Assembly: GCF_031457275.1 (NCBI RefSeq)
Contig: NZ_JAVDWH010000001.1
Coordinates: 1,674,001-1,738,000 of the forward strand
Reading direction: 5' to 3'
Source: Aeromicrobium panaciterrae
Lineage (GTDB): Bacteria; Actinomycetota; Actinomycetes; Propionibacteriales; Nocardioidaceae
DNA length: 64,000 bases
A program made the position numbers and the translations under genes. Position 1 is the first letter of the stretch; each line of letters starts with the position of its first letter. This document shows positions 26,089-35,291 of this stretch, piece by piece. The notes under the pieces were generated by a model. The model saw only the letters and a program-made list of their open reading frames with translations. It was not told the origin of the DNA and did no database searches.

Positions 26089-26417
26089 TCCCCGTACTTG
26101 GACTGGCGATCGGCATCGTTGCCGGTCTGATCCTCCAACCGTCGGTGCCGACGTCGCTCCAGCCTTATCTCCCGATCGCGATCGTTGCGGCCCTCGATGC
26201 CGTGATCGGCGCTCTTCGAGCGCTGGGCGAACGTCGATTCGACGACCGCGTGTTCGTCGTGTCATTCGTCTCGAACGTCATCATTGCCGCGTTCATGGTC
26301 TACCTCGGCGATCAGCTCGGTGTTGGTTCGCAGCTGTCGACCGGAGTCGTGGTCGTGCTCGGAATCCGCATCTTCGCCAACGCCGCGGCCATACGTCGTC
26401 GGATCTTCCATGCCTGA
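26085..26417 (+). CDS. Small basic protein (DUF1290)
   Basis: A 110-aa membrane protein with three transmembrane helices (VLGLAIGIVAGLIL, LPIAIVAALDAVIGALRAL, FVVSFVSNVIIAAFMVYLGD) and a fourth near the C-terminus. It matches the DUF1290 'small basic protein' family, also found near cell-division genes in Firmicutes. It sits between two DUF881 genes with 4- and 8-bp overlaps, so the three products are probably made in fixed ratio. Confidence 0.88.
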   Translation: MIPVLGLAIGIVAGLILQPSVPTSLQPYLPIAIVAALDAVIGALRALGERRFDDRVFVVSFVSNVIIAAFMVYLGDQLGVGSQLSTGVVVVLGIRIFANAAAIRRRIFHA

Positions 26418-27126
26418 GGCGCCCGCAGAGCCCTCCAAGAACCTGCTCCGCAAGCCGTCGGTGTCACAGGTTGTGGTGGCGATCCTTCTGGGTGGGCTCG
26501 CATTCGCCATCACCCTGCAGATCAAGCAAAGCGACACGACCGACTACTCAGGCGTTCGCGGCGATGAGCTCGTGGAGCTGCTCAAGTCGCTCGACTCGGC
26601 CAACGAACGACTCGACACCCAGATCAACGACCTGACGGCCACGCGCAACGACTTGCTGAGCAGCACCAAGCGTTCCGAGGAAGCAGAGCGTCAGGCCAAG
26701 GAACGTGCCGATCAGCTCGGCATCCTCGCCGGCACGTCTGGTGCGACCGGCCCTGGCGTACGCCTGCTGATCACGGATCCTGACCGTGCGATCGACGCAC
26801 CACAGTTGTTGGACGCCGTGCAGGAGCTACGTGACGCGGGTGCTGAGGCCATCGTGATCAACGGTGTGGCACGCGTCGTAGCGCAGACATACTTCCTCGA
26901 CGATGACGACACAATCCGCATCGGAGGCCTCGAGGTGAAGCGTCCTTTCACCATCGAAGCGATCGGCGATCCGGCCACGATGGCCGAGGCTGCCAACATC
27001 CGCGGCGGCCTTGTCGACCGCATTTCAAACCGCGGCGGAACGGCCACTGTCCTGAAGGTGGAGAAGATCACAATCACGGCGTTGGCTGACGTGAAGTCGC
27101 CAGAGTACGCTCGTCCCACATCCTGA
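26410..27126 (+). CDS. DUF881-family membrane protein (second copy)
   Basis: A 238-aa paralogue of the gene at 25291: one transmembrane helix (VSQVVVAILLGGLAFAITLQ), coiled coil (LLKSLDSANERLDTQINDL), then a DUF881 domain (GATGPGVRLLITDPD, ELRDAGAEAIVINGVARVV). The overlap with the small basic protein gene is 8 bp. The gcvH gene follows after 18 bp, so readthrough is possible. Confidence 0.88.
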   Translation: MPEAPAEPSKNLLRKPSVSQVVVAILLGGLAFAITLQIKQSDTTDYSGVRGDELVELLKSLDSANERLDTQINDLTATRNDLLSSTKRSEEAERQAKERADQLGILAGTSGATGPGVRLLITDPDRAIDAPQLLDAVQELRDAGAEAIVINGVARVVAQTYFLDDDDTIRIGGLEVKRPFTIEAIGDPATMAEAANIRGGLVDRISNRGGTATVLKVEKITITALADVKSPEYARPTS

Positions 27127-27144
27127 CCTGCAAGGAGCAACACG

Positions 27145-27522
27145 GTGATCCCTGAGGACCTGTTTTACAGCGAAGAGCACGAGTGGGTGCGCCTCGATGA
27201 CGAGATCGCGACGGTCGGCATCACCGACTTCGCACAAGGCCAGCTTGGCGACATCGTCTACGTCGAGCTTCCGGCTGTCGGGGATCGAGTCGAGGCTGGA
27301 GCAGTCATCGGTGAGCTCGAGTCGACCAAGTCAGTGAGCGACATCTTCTCGCCACTGTCCGGTGAAATCGTCGCCCGCAATGAGTCTCTCGACGGTGGAC
27401 CTGAGGTCATCAACTCCGATCCCTACGGCGAAGGATGGCTCATCAAGCTTCGCCCCTTGGACGACGATCCGACCTCGGGCCTGCTCGAGGCCGAAGCGTA
27501 CGCGGCACTCACCGCCGACTGA
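27145..27522 (+). CDS. gcvH: Glycine cleavage system H protein
   Basis: A 125-aa lipoyl carrier from GTG 27145, preceded by AAGGAG. HEWVRLDDEIATVGITDFAQ and the lipoylation site ESTKSVSDIFSP are intact, as is the C-terminal NSDPYGEGWLIKL. H shuttles the aminomethyl group between P, T and L proteins. The P-protein gene lies 2.7 kb downstream behind a glycine riboswitch; gcvT is not in the window. It is the first gene of the gcvH-garA-ftsR-DUF151-merR block typical of actinobacteria. Confidence 0.95.
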   Translation: MIPEDLFYSEEHEWVRLDDEIATVGITDFAQGQLGDIVYVELPAVGDRVEAGAVIGELESTKSVSDIFSPLSGEIVARNESLDGGPEVINSDPYGEGWLIKLRPLDDDPTSGLLEAEAYAALTAD

Positions 27523-27613
27523 GCCGACAAGGTCAGTTCTGCGACCGTGCTGGTGCTAGGTTTGACAGTGAAGTCTCAACCTCGACTCTAGACCGCCCAC
27601 AGGAGTGAACCCG

Positions 27614-28078
27614 ATGCCATCGCCGGACCACGAGCCCGACGTCACTGCCGGCGTCGCCGGTCAGTCTGCTGGCATGTCGGACCACACGACGCACATCCCG
27701 ATCCTCGATGCAGATACCGAGGAGATGTCGTCGGATGACGTAACAGCGGTCGAGAACCTGCCTGCGGGAAGCGCAATGCTTCTGGTGCAGCGCGGTCCCG
27801 ATGCGGGTGCGCGATTCCTGCTCGACAGCGACACCGTTTCGGTCGGTCGACACCCAGACAGCGACATCTTCCTCGACGACATCAGCGTCTCGCGTCGGCA
27901 CGCGACTTTCACCCGCAGCGGTGCGGGCTACGTGATTGCTGACCTGGGCAGCCTCAACGGCTCCTACGTCAACCGTGATCGCATCGACAGCGAGATCCCA
28001 CTGGCAGGCGGCGACGAGGTGCAGATCGGCAAGTACCGGCTCATCTACTTCGCCGGGGCTTCGAAGGCTCAGTCGTGA
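27614..28078 (+). CDS. garA: FHA-domain regulator (GarA/OdhI-like)
   Basis: A 154-aa protein from ATG 27614 (AGGAG with an 8-nt spacer; GTG 27605 would overlap that site). An acidic, unstructured N-terminus precedes an FHA domain with the phosphothreonine-binding signature (VGRHPDSDIFLDD, VSRRHA, GSLNGSYVNRD). GarA/OdhI proteins control 2-oxoglutarate dehydrogenase and glutamate metabolism under Pkn kinase control. The usual ETT(S/T) phosphosite is not clear: only a DVTAVENL segment is seen. The assignment rests mainly on domain plus context. Confidence 0.8.
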   Translation: MPSPDHEPDVTAGVAGQSAGMSDHTTHIPILDADTEEMSSDDVTAVENLPAGSAMLLVQRGPDAGARFLLDSDTVSVGRHPDSDIFLDDISVSRRHATFTRSGAGYVIADLGSLNGSYVNRDRIDSEIPLAGGDEVQIGKYRLIYFAGASKAQS

Positions 28079-28154
28079 CTGAGCGCCAGCGAAGTCACCG
28101 AAAGGCTGTCACGACACGGCCGACATATCGTTGGCTCTTGTCGGAGGTCGTGGC

Positions 28155-28871
28155 GTGACTGAGCCGTTGTCAGAGCTGAGGCTCGGCATCGGCAAGGTGA
28201 TTGACGAGTTGAGCGCGGAGTTCCCGGCGCTGTCTCAGAGCAAGATCCGCTACCTCGAAGAGCAGGGTCTCCTCGATCCCGAACGTACGCCTGCCGGCTA
28301 CCGCAAGTACGCCTACAGCGACGTTGAGCGACTCCGATTCATCCTGCACGCGCAGGAGCAACTCTTCTGGCCGTTGAGCCACATTCGTCAGGTGCTCGAC
28401 GACATGGACAGGGGAGCGGTTCCCGACACGAACCTCAGCAGCACAGCCAAGGTGCCCTACCTCAGCCTGGCCGAGGACGGTCTTCCGAGTGCTGACACCT
28501 TCGTTTCTCCCGCAAGTCACGTGCGGCTGTCCCGTGCAGAACTGTTGGACTCTGCGGGCATCGACGACAAGACTCTCGACGCGATCGAGGAGTTTGGACT
28601 GATCAAGCGCCGCCCGTCGCAGACCTACTACGACGGCGAAGCGCTGTCGATCGCCTCGATCGTCGGCGAGCTTGCTGAGCTGGGTCTCGAACCCCGGCAC
28701 CTGCGTATGTTCCGCGCCGCCGCCGATCGCGAGATTGCCTTGTTCGAGCAAGTCGTGAGTCCGCGGGCTCGTTCGCTCGACAAGGAAGCGACCGACAAGA
28801 CGATCGCGTCCCTTGCGGCGCTTTCCGTTCGCCTGCAGACCGTGCTGGTTCGAAGCGGATTGCGCGGCTAG
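28155..28871 (+). CDS. ftsR: MerR-family regulator FtsR
   Basis: A 238-aa regulator from GTG 28155. The N-terminal winged helix-turn-helix (LSQSKIRYLEEQGLLDPERT, GYRKYAYSDVERLRFILHAQ) is MerR-type. The C-terminal part (LLDSAGIDDKTLDAIEEFGL) is a second helical domain seen in FtsR orthologues, which regulate ftsZ expression in corynebacteria. Position directly after the FHA gene and before DUF151 is the conserved actinobacterial order. Effector unknown. Confidence 0.85.
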   Translation: MTEPLSELRLGIGKVIDELSAEFPALSQSKIRYLEEQGLLDPERTPAGYRKYAYSDVERLRFILHAQEQLFWPLSHIRQVLDDMDRGAVPDTNLSSTAKVPYLSLAEDGLPSADTFVSPASHVRLSRAELLDSAGIDDKTLDAIEEFGLIKRRPSQTYYDGEALSIASIVGELAELGLEPRHLRMFRAAADREIALFEQVVSPRARSLDKEATDKTIASLAALSVRLQTVLVRSGLRG

Positions 28872-28873
28872 CC

Positions 28874-29347
28874 ATGCGCGAGGTCGAAGTCGTCGGCGTG
28901 CGCGTCGAGATGCCGACCAACCAGCCGCTGGTCCTGCTTCGCGAGACCGAAGGCACCCGCTACCTTCCGATCTGGGTCGGCGCTGTGGAGGCGTCGGCAA
29001 TCGCATACGCGCAAGAAGGCGCCGAAACCGCACGGCCGCTCACGCACGAGTTGATGCAGCAGATGGTGGTCGCCCTGGGGGATGAGCTCGAAGAGGTACG
29101 GATCGTCGACGTACGCGATGGAGTGTTCTTCGCTTCCCTCGTCTTTGCCTCGGGTGCTGAGGTCGAGGCGCGACCCTCGGACTCGATCGCATTGGCACTG
29201 CGTGCAGGCGCTCGGATCGTGTGTACGGAGGACGTTCTGGACGAGGCCGGCATCCAGTCGACCCGCGAAGAAGACGAAGAAGTCGAGCGTTTCAGGGAAT
29301 TCCTCGATGAAGTGGGTCCAGAGGACTTCGTACAGCCGGGGGAGTGA
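28874..29347 (+). CDS. Bifunctional nuclease-family protein (DUF151)
   Basis: A 157-aa protein starting 2 bp after ftsR. DUF151 features are clear: LRETEGTRYLPIWVGAVEA near the N-terminus, THELMQQMV, and ARPSDSIALALRAGARIVC. The acidic C-terminal tail (REEDEEVERFREFLDEVGPE) is typical. Plant and Thermotoga relatives show DNase/RNase activity; the bacterial role is poorly defined. Confidence 0.92.
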   Translation: MREVEVVGVRVEMPTNQPLVLLRETEGTRYLPIWVGAVEASAIAYAQEGAETARPLTHELMQQMVVALGDELEEVRIVDVRDGVFFASLVFASGAEVEARPSDSIALALRAGARIVCTEDVLDEAGIQSTREEDEEVERFREFLDEVGPEDFVQPGE

Positions 29348-29507
29348 CCTTCAACCACCGCTTGAAGGTTCTGCGACACGCCGAGGGCCACGCTCGGTCG
29401 TTGACCCGGCAAAGTCTCACCCTTACCTTGAGAGAACTGCCGGTCATACACGGATGTAGTTTCGTAGCGGTAGTCTTCCCCATAACCCGCATTGGAAGGC
29501 TTTTCGG

Positions 29508-30086
29508 ATGATCGAGCCACGCGACGCCGCCCCAACAGAAGCGGCAGCCAAGGCACGCAACCAAGGTCTGCTGTTCACCGACGACGTTTCACCGCTGCCG
29601 GAGGATTTCGGCTTCCGCGGCCCCACCGCGTGCAGCGCGGCCGGCATCACCTACCGCCAGCTCGACTACTGGGCCCGTACCGGCCTGGTTGATCCGACCG
29701 TCCGGTCCGCCACTGGCTCCGGCACCCAGCGCCTCTACTCATTCAAAGACATCCTTCTGCTCAAGATCATCAAGCGCTTGCTTGATGCTGGTGTCTCGCT
29801 TCAGCAGATCCGCGTGGCCATCGATCACCTGCGTGAGCGTGGCACCGACGATCTGACGCAGGTGACGCTGATGAGTGACGGCGCGAGTGTCTACGAATGC
29901 CGGTCGGCCGATGAGGTCATCGACCTCCTCCAGGGCGGTCAAGGCGTGTTCGGCATCGCCATCGGTGGTGTGTGGAAGGAGATCGAGGGCTCGCTGCACT
30001 CGCTCCCGAGCGAACGCGCCATCTCCGACTCGGACACTGCGGCTGACGAGCTTGCTGCTCGTCGTAGGGCCCGTCTGTCCTCCTGA
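29508..30086 (+). CDS. MerR-family transcriptional regulator (second)
   Basis: A 192-aa protein. The HTH is RGPTACSAAGITYRQLDYWA, followed by RLYSFKDILLLKIIKRLLDA and a helical C-terminus (GGVWKEIEGSLHSLPSERA). It differs from ftsR in its wing and is the usual last member of this block. The 160-bp gap from DUF151 probably carries its own promoter. The effector is unknown. The glycine riboswitch begins about 40 bp after its stop. Confidence 0.85.
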   Translation: MIEPRDAAPTEAAAKARNQGLLFTDDVSPLPEDFGFRGPTACSAAGITYRQLDYWARTGLVDPTVRSATGSGTQRLYSFKDILLLKIIKRLLDAGVSLQQIRVAIDHLRERGTDDLTQVTLMSDGASVYECRSADEVIDLLQGGQGVFGIAIGGVWKEIEGSLHSLPSERAISDSDTAADELAARRRARLSS

Positions 30087-30123
30087 CGCTGGGTGACTTG
30101 GTAGGCTGGCACTGCTTTCGATC

Positions 30124-30246
30124 GCGCGTGGGAGAGTTCGCCCAGGCGGCGCCGAAGGGGCAATTCCTCCCCGGAACCTCTCAGGCACAAAGGACCACGC
30201 GACCTAGGCAATTCTGGAGCTCTCACGGGTGACAGAAGGGGAGGCG
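30124..30246 (+). promoter_or_regulatory. Glycine riboswitch upstream of gcvP
   Basis: The first aptamer is unmistakable: GTGGGAGAG, then GCCGAAGGGGCAA, then CCTCTCAGGCACAAAGGAC, closed by GCGTG...CACGC (about 30126-30200). The rest up to 30246 holds only a short GGAGCTCTC...GACAGAAGGGGAGG element. It looks like a reduced 'ghost' of the second aptamer, so this is a singlet-type switch. It should turn on the P-protein gene when glycine is high. Confidence 0.85.
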
Positions 30247-30277
30247 TATGTACGACGCCTCTACCCAGGAGACTCCC

Positions 30278-33100
30278 GTGTCAGACTTCGCCAGCCGCCA
30301 CATCGGCCCAAGTCCCGCCGATCAGGACGCCATGGTGCGCAAGGTCGGCTACGACTCGCTCGACGCCCTCATGGCCGCTGCAGTGCCCTCCGGTATCCGC
30401 AGCGCATCGGCTCTTGGCCTTCCTGAGGCATTGAGTGAGACCGAGTCGCTCGCTGTGCTGCGCGGACTGTCTGAGCGCAACAACCCGGGCGTTGCCATGA
30501 TCGGCCTCGGCTACCACCCGACCATCACGCCCGCCGTGATCCGTCGCAATGTGCTCGAAGACCCGTCCTGGTACACCGCGTACACGCCCTACCAGCCCGA
30601 GATCTCGCAGGGACGCCTTGAGGCGCTACTCAACTTCCAGACCCTGATCGCCGATCTCTCCGGCCTCCCGACAGCCAACTCGTCGTTGCTGGATGAAGGT
30701 ACGGCTGTCGCCGAGGCGATGACGCTGATCCGCCGGGCGACCAAGGGCAAGGATGCGCTGCCGATCGTTGTCGATTCGGGCCTGCTGCCGCAGACACTCG
30801 CTGTGGTCGGTACGCGTGCTGAAGCGCTCGGCATTGAGCTCGTCGAGGCTGACCTGAGCGCCGGGATCCCGGACGTCGAGGCAGCTGGCACGATCATCGC
30901 CTACCCGCGCGCTGACGGACAGATCATCGACCCCACGGCCGCGATCGAAGCGGCTCACGCCACAGGCGGACTTGCTGTGGTCGTCGCCGATCCGCTCGCA
31001 CTCGTACTTCTCAAGTCGCCCGGCTCGCTTGGTGCTGACGTTGTTGTTGGTTCCAGCCAGCGCTTCGGCGTACCGATGTTCTACGGCGGACCGCACGCCG
31101 GCTTCATGGCTGTCCGCGATGGTCTGGAGCGTCACCTGCCGGGCCGCCTCGTCGGTGTGTCGATCGACAGCGCAGGACGCCCTGCGTACCGACTGGCCCT
31201 GCAGACGCGCGAGCAGCACATCCGTCGCGAGAAGGCGACGTCCAACATCTGCACTGCGCAGGTGCTTCTGGCCGTCACCGCATCGATGTACGCCGTCTAC
31301 CACGGTCCTGATGGGCTGAGGGAGATCGCGCAGCAGGTGGCTTCGAAGGCGGCGCAGTTGGCCACTGGCCTCCAGGCTGGTGGAATCGAGCTCACTGGAA
31401 CCTCGTACTTCGACACCGTCGTGGCTCAGGTGCCCGGTCAGGCAGAGAAGATCGTCGCGAAGGCTCGCGATTTGGGTGTCCACCTTCACCAGGTCGACGA
31501 TGACCGCGTTGGCATCTCAACGAACGAGGCAACGACCGACAGCCACCTGAAGCTGGTGTGGGAAGCGTTCGGGATCGACTCTGACGCTGGTGCGACATCT
31601 TCAGCGGTTCCCGAGAACCTGCTGCGTACGGACGAGATCCTGACGCACCCGGTGTTCCACGAGCACCACAGCGAGACCCAGATGCTGCGATACCTGAAGA
31701 AGCTCAGCGATCGCGACTACGCGCTCGACCGCGGCATGATCCCGCTCGGTTCGTGCACGATGAAGCTCAACGCTACGTCGGAGATGGAGCCGATCAGCTG
31801 GCCCGGCTTCGCCGAGTTGCACCCCTTCGTACCTGCCGAGGACGCGGCGGGATTCATCGAGATGATCGAGACGCTCGAGTCTTGGCTCGCTGAAGTCACC
31901 GGCTACGCGGGTGTGTCGATCCAGCCGAACGCCGGTTCGCAGGGTGAGTTCGCTGGTCTGCTCGCAATTCGGGCGTACCACCTGAGCCGCGGTGACGACC
32001 ACCGCGACGTCTGCCTGATCCCGAGCTCGGCTCACGGCACCAACGCCGCATCAGCGGTCATGGCCGGAATGCGCGTTGTCATCGTGAAGTCGACCGATCA
32101 GGGCGAAGTCGATCTGGATGATCTGAAGGCGCAGTGTGACAAGCACGCCGACGATCTCGCCGCGATCATGGTGACCTACCCGTCGACGCACGGCGTCTAC
32201 GAGCACGGCATCACCGAACTGTGCGAGATCGTGCACAGCCACGGCGGCCAGGTGTACGTCGACGGTGCCAACCTCAACGCGCTGCTGGGGCATGCCCAGC
32301 CCGGTGCTTTCGGCGGCGATGTTTCGCACCTCAACCTGCACAAGACTTTCTGCATCCCGCACGGTGGCGGTGGACCCGGCGTCGGGCCGGTTGCAGTCGC
32401 TGAGCACCTCGTACCGTTCCTGCCGACGCACCCGATGCACCCGGTCGAGAGCAAGCGCGAGGGCATTGGCGCCATCAGCGCTGCGCCGTACGGTTCCGCC
32501 GGCATCCTGCCGATCCCGTACGCGTACATCGCCATGATGGGTGCCGAGGGCCTCACCAACGCGACGTCAGTCGCCGTCCTGTCGGCCAACTACATCGCCA
32601 AGCGGCTTGAGGGCGCCTACCCGGTGCTCTACAGCGGCGACCACGGTCTGGTGGCGCATGAGTGCATCCTCGACCTGCGACCGCTCACGAAGGACTCTGG
32701 CCTGAGCATCGACGATGTCGCGAAGCGACTCATTGACTACGGATTCCACGCGCCGACCATGAGCTTCCCGGTTGCCGGCACGCTGATGATTGAGCCGACG
32801 GAGTCGGAGGACCTCGCCGAGCTCGATCGCTTCTGCGAGGCAATGCTGTCGATCCGTGCTGAGATCGATGCTGTCGTGGCTGGCAAGTACGCCGACGGTG
32901 ACAACCCGTTGGTCCACTCGCCGCACACGATGCGGGAGATCGCTGACTGGACGCACGCCTACCCGATCTCGGAGGGCGCGTTCCCGTCAGGGACGACCGA
33001 CGACAAGTACTGGCCACCGGTCGGGCGCATCGACCAGGCGTACGGAGACCGCAATCTGGCGTGCTCCTGCCCGCCGCTTGAGGCGTTCGCCGAGGTCTAG
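30278..33100 (+). CDS. gcvP: Glycine dehydrogenase (decarboxylating), P protein
   Basis: About 940 aa from GTG 30278, preceded by CAGGAG. ATG 30248, ten codons earlier and preceded by GGGGAGG, is the alternative. The N-terminus FASRHIGPS is diagnostic. The PLP-lysine region [16 protein letters not shown] is near residue 690. The single chain is the fused N+C form. It decarboxylates glycine and passes the aminomethyl group to GcvH (27145). It is controlled by the glycine riboswitch just upstream and converges with the hydrolase gene by a 4-bp overlap. Confidence 0.95.
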   Translation: MSDFASRHIGPSPADQDAMVRKVGYDSLDALMAAAVPSGIRSASALGLPEALSETESLAVLRGLSERNNPGVAMIGLGYHPTITPAVIRRNVLEDPSWYTAYTPYQPEISQGRLEALLNFQTLIADLSGLPTANSSLLDEGTAVAEAMTLIRRATKGKDALPIVVDSGLLPQTLAVVGTRAEALGIELVEADLSAGIPDVEAAGTIIAYPRADGQIIDPTAAIEAAHATGGLAVVVADPLALVLLKSPGSLGADVVVGSSQRFGVPMFYGGPHAGFMAVRDGLERHLPGRLVGVSIDSAGRPAYRLALQTREQHIRREKATSNICTAQVLLAVTASMYAVYHGPDGLREIAQQVASKAAQLATGLQAGGIELTGTSYFDTVVAQVPGQAEKIVAKARDLGVHLHQVDDDRVGISTNEATTDSHLKLVWEAFGIDSDAGATSSAVPENLLRTDEILTHPVFHEHHSETQMLRYLKKLSDRDYALDRGMIPLGSCTMKLNATSEMEPISWPGFAELHPFVPAEDAAGFIEMIETLESWLAEVTGYAGVSIQPNAGSQGEFAGLLAIRAYHLSRGDDHRDVCLIPSSAHGTNAASAVMAGMRVVIVKSTDQGEVDLDDLKAQCDKHADDLAAIMVTYPSTHGVYEHGITELCEIVHSHGGQVYVDGANLNALLGHAQPGAFGGDVSHLNLHKTFCIPHGGGGPGVGPVAVAEHLVPFLPTHPMHPVESKREGIGAISAAPYGSAGILPIPYAYIAMMGAEGLTNATSVAVLSANYIAKRLEGAYPVLYSGDHGLVAHECILDLRPLTKDSGLSIDDVAKRLIDYGFHAPTMSFPVAGTLMIEPTESEDLAELDRFCEAMLSIRAEIDAVVAGKYADGDNPLVHSPHTMREIADWTHAYPISEGAFPSGTTDDKYWPPVGRIDQAYGDRNLACSCPPLEAFAEV

Positions 33101-33840
33101 ACCGTCGCCCACCAGGCGACGATCTTGTCGACGACCGGACCTGGCGTCTTGCCCCACAGCACGTGGTGGGTGTTGCCGCCCTCCGGCACGTCGTCCTTCG
33201 TGTAGAGCCACTTCGTGGTCTTGGACGGCTCGAGGAACTTCTTGATGAAGAGCTTGTTGGCGTCCTCGACCGAGTAGGTGTCGCCCTGCAGGTTGATCAC
33301 CAAGGTCGGCGTTGCGATCGGGTGCGGCACCTTGAACGGCGGCCGGCCCGTACGTACGAAGCGTGCCCATTCGCGCATCAGCGTACGAGCGCCTGGGCCG
33401 CCAAACATCGGCTTGGGAACGTACCCGCGAATCCGGGCAACGACAGGAACGGTCACACCGACGAGCAGCACCGGCAGGCCACCGAGACGGTAGTTGCGAA
33501 AGAACGGGACGCTGGCGCCGATGGCGACAAATCCTTCGGCCGGTGGGTAATGCAGCTGGTGACCCACGCAGATCTGCGAACCCAAGCTGTGCCCGATGAG
33601 GATCACCGGACGATCCGGCACTTCGGCGCGAGCCTTGGCGACGGCATCGGCGATCCGTTGCATCTCGTCGCCGTAGCTCCAGTCATTGTCACGTGACGCT
33701 TCGGGCTCGCCACGTTCGAATCCGGTGTGGGGGAGAGCGATCGCGTCCCAGCCACGCTGTTCGAATGCGGCGACAACGGGCCGGTAGAACGCCGACGGCA
33801 CAGCCATCGCCGAGGAGATCAGGACCAGGGGCGCAGGCAT
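33097..33840 (-). CDS. Alpha/beta-fold hydrolase
   Basis: A 247-aa protein with the nucleophile elbow GHSLGS, an N-terminal beta strand ([13 protein letters not shown]) and a late [12 protein letters not shown] segment typical of the acid-bearing loop. A C-terminal His is in NTHHVLWG. No signal peptide. Ester-type hydrolysis is inferred; the substrate is unknown. Convergent with gcvP. Confidence 0.85.
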   Translation of the reverse strand: MPAPLVLISSAMAVPSAFYRPVVAAFEQRGWDAIALPHTGFERGEPEASRDNDWSYGDEMQRIADAVAKARAEVPDRPVILIGHSLGSQICVGHQLHYPPAEGFVAIGASVPFFRNYRLGGLPVLLVGVTVPVVARIRGYVPKPMFGGPGARTLMREWARFVRTGRPPFKVPHPIATPTLVINLQGDTYSVEDANKLFIKKFLEPSKTTKWLYTKDDVPEGGNTHHVLWGKTPGPVVDKIVAWWATV

Positions 33841-33869
33841 GCACCAATGATGACAGTGCCGCTGTCAGC

Positions 33870-34568
33870 TCAGACGGCGAGAGTGGCGATTGGTGCGGTG
33901 GTGGGCTGCTTGGAGCCGCCCTTGGGCTCGACCGTGATGGCGATGCGATCGGCACCGTCGAGGTCTTCCATGACCATCTCGCCCGACGTCGCGAAGTAGC
34001 CCTGTGACGCGGGGGAGTCGTCAGTGACGACCCAGACCTGGTAGACCTTGCCGTCCTCGAGACCGGGCAGGTCCTTGGCCGTGATGAAGGCGGCGTCGGT
34101 CTCGGCGGAGGAGATCATGCGTACGTGGCCACCGCCGTCAAATGTCTTGTCGATCGTCTCGGCGTCATCGGCGGACACGATGGACGTGATGGTCTCGCTC
34201 TGTGCACGAAGGTCGTGGGCGTTGTCGCGCTCGTTCAGGAAGCCACCGACGCCCACGGCGCCGACGAGGAAGGCTGCAGCCATCGCGAGACGGGGGAGCG
34301 TACGGCGAAGCCTGCTCTGGTTGAGAGCAACGACTGTCGGCCGTTCCTGGCGAGTCGTCGAGACCTCGCTCATCAGGCGATCGCGCAGACCTGCGGGCGG
34401 CGCCATGCTTTCAACGTCTCCGAGGCGCGCAGCCGTCGCGACGAAGCCGCTCAGCTCGGATTGGCAGCTGGTGCACTGGGTGAGGTGTGCCTCGAAGCGG
34501 GCCCGCTCGGCTGGATCGAGTGCATCCAGCGAGTACGGGGCAATGAGGGAGTGCAAATCTTCGGTCAT
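33870..34568 (-). CDS. Anti-sigma factor, RskA type
   Basis: A 232-aa protein whose start overlaps the sigma-factor stop (ATGA). The N-terminal zinc anti-sigma domain carries HLTQCTSCQSEL, a single transmembrane helix follows (LAMAAAFLVGAVGVGGFL), and the C-terminal part is an extracytoplasmic RskA domain (VYQVWVVTDDSPASQGYFA, MVMEDLDGADRIAITVEPKG). Regulated proteolysis would release the partner sigma factor. Confidence 0.9.
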   Translation of the reverse strand: MTEDLHSLIAPYSLDALDPAERARFEAHLTQCTSCQSELSGFVATAARLGDVESMAPPAGLRDRLMSEVSTTRQERPTVVALNQSRLRRTLPRLAMAAAFLVGAVGVGGFLNERDNAHDLRAQSETITSIVSADDAETIDKTFDGGGHVRMISSAETDAAFITAKDLPGLEDGKVYQVWVVTDDSPASQGYFATSGEMVMEDLDGADRIAITVEPKGGSKQPTTAPIATLAV

Positions 34569-35161
34569 GCTTCTACTCCCAGGCAATCGCGCAGACGGAC
34601 CAGACCGTCGCGCATACGGGTCTTGACGGTGGCTGGATTGGCATCGAGGGTCTCGGCGACCTCGGCATAGGTGTAGCCCTTGTAGTAGGCCAGATCGACG
34701 GCCTCACGCTGGAGGCCGGTCAGGCTGTCGAGACAGCGGCGCACCTGCTCGTGCTCGAGGCTGACCGTGACGGTCTCGGCGACTTCATCGAAGTCGGGTC
34801 CGCTCGACCAGTCGTACTTGTTCTCGCGGTTGGTGGCCGCCTGATCGTGACGTACGGCGTCGACCGCCCGACGGTGCGCGAGGGTCAGCACCCAACTCTT
34901 GGCGTTGCCGCGAGCCGCATCAAAGCGTGCCGCCGACTGCCACACCTGGATGAAGACCTCCTGGGAGACTTCCTCGGCCCGGGCGGGATCACGGATGACT
35001 CGCTTCGCCATGCCGTAGACCGAGGCGCCCAAGGCGTCGTAGATGGCGCCAAAAGCTGCCTCGTCGCCGCGGCTGACGCGCGTGAGGAGGTCGTTGAGGT
35101 CAGGTGCAGGCGCAGGCTCGGCGGAACCAGCGATTCGCAGGTGCGATGCGCTCTGAGCCAC
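34565..35161 (-). CDS. ECF sigma factor (SigK-like)
   Basis: A 198-aa sigma factor from GTG 35161. Region 2 is visible (ARAEEVSQEVFIQVWQSA), as is region 4 (QREAVDLAYYKGYTYAEVAE, then DANPATVKTRMRDGLVRLRD). Gene order and 4-bp coupling to an RskA anti-sigma factor match the SigK-RskA pair of actinobacteria. The ~130-bp divergent gap to the acyl-CoA dehydrogenase gene contains an inverted repeat CCTAG-N8-CTAGG at 35258-35275. Confidence 0.92.
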   Translation of the reverse strand: MAQSASHLRIAGSAEPAPAPDLNDLLTRVSRGDEAAFGAIYDALGASVYGMAKRVIRDPARAEEVSQEVFIQVWQSAARFDAARGNAKSWVLTLAHRRAVDAVRHDQAATNRENKYDWSSGPDFDEVAETVTVSLEHEQVRRCLDSLTGLQREAVDLAYYKGYTYAEVAETLDANPATVKTRMRDGLVRLRDCLGVEA

Positions 35162-35291
35162 GGCCTTGTCCTTCCTCGTTCGAATGGTCTTTCCTCACTG
35201 CAATTCGGCGCCGTAGCCGGGATGGATTGGTCGGGTGGCACCCAAATTGAGGCGACTCCTAGTTGCCACTCTAGGTTGATAGCGTTGGGTC

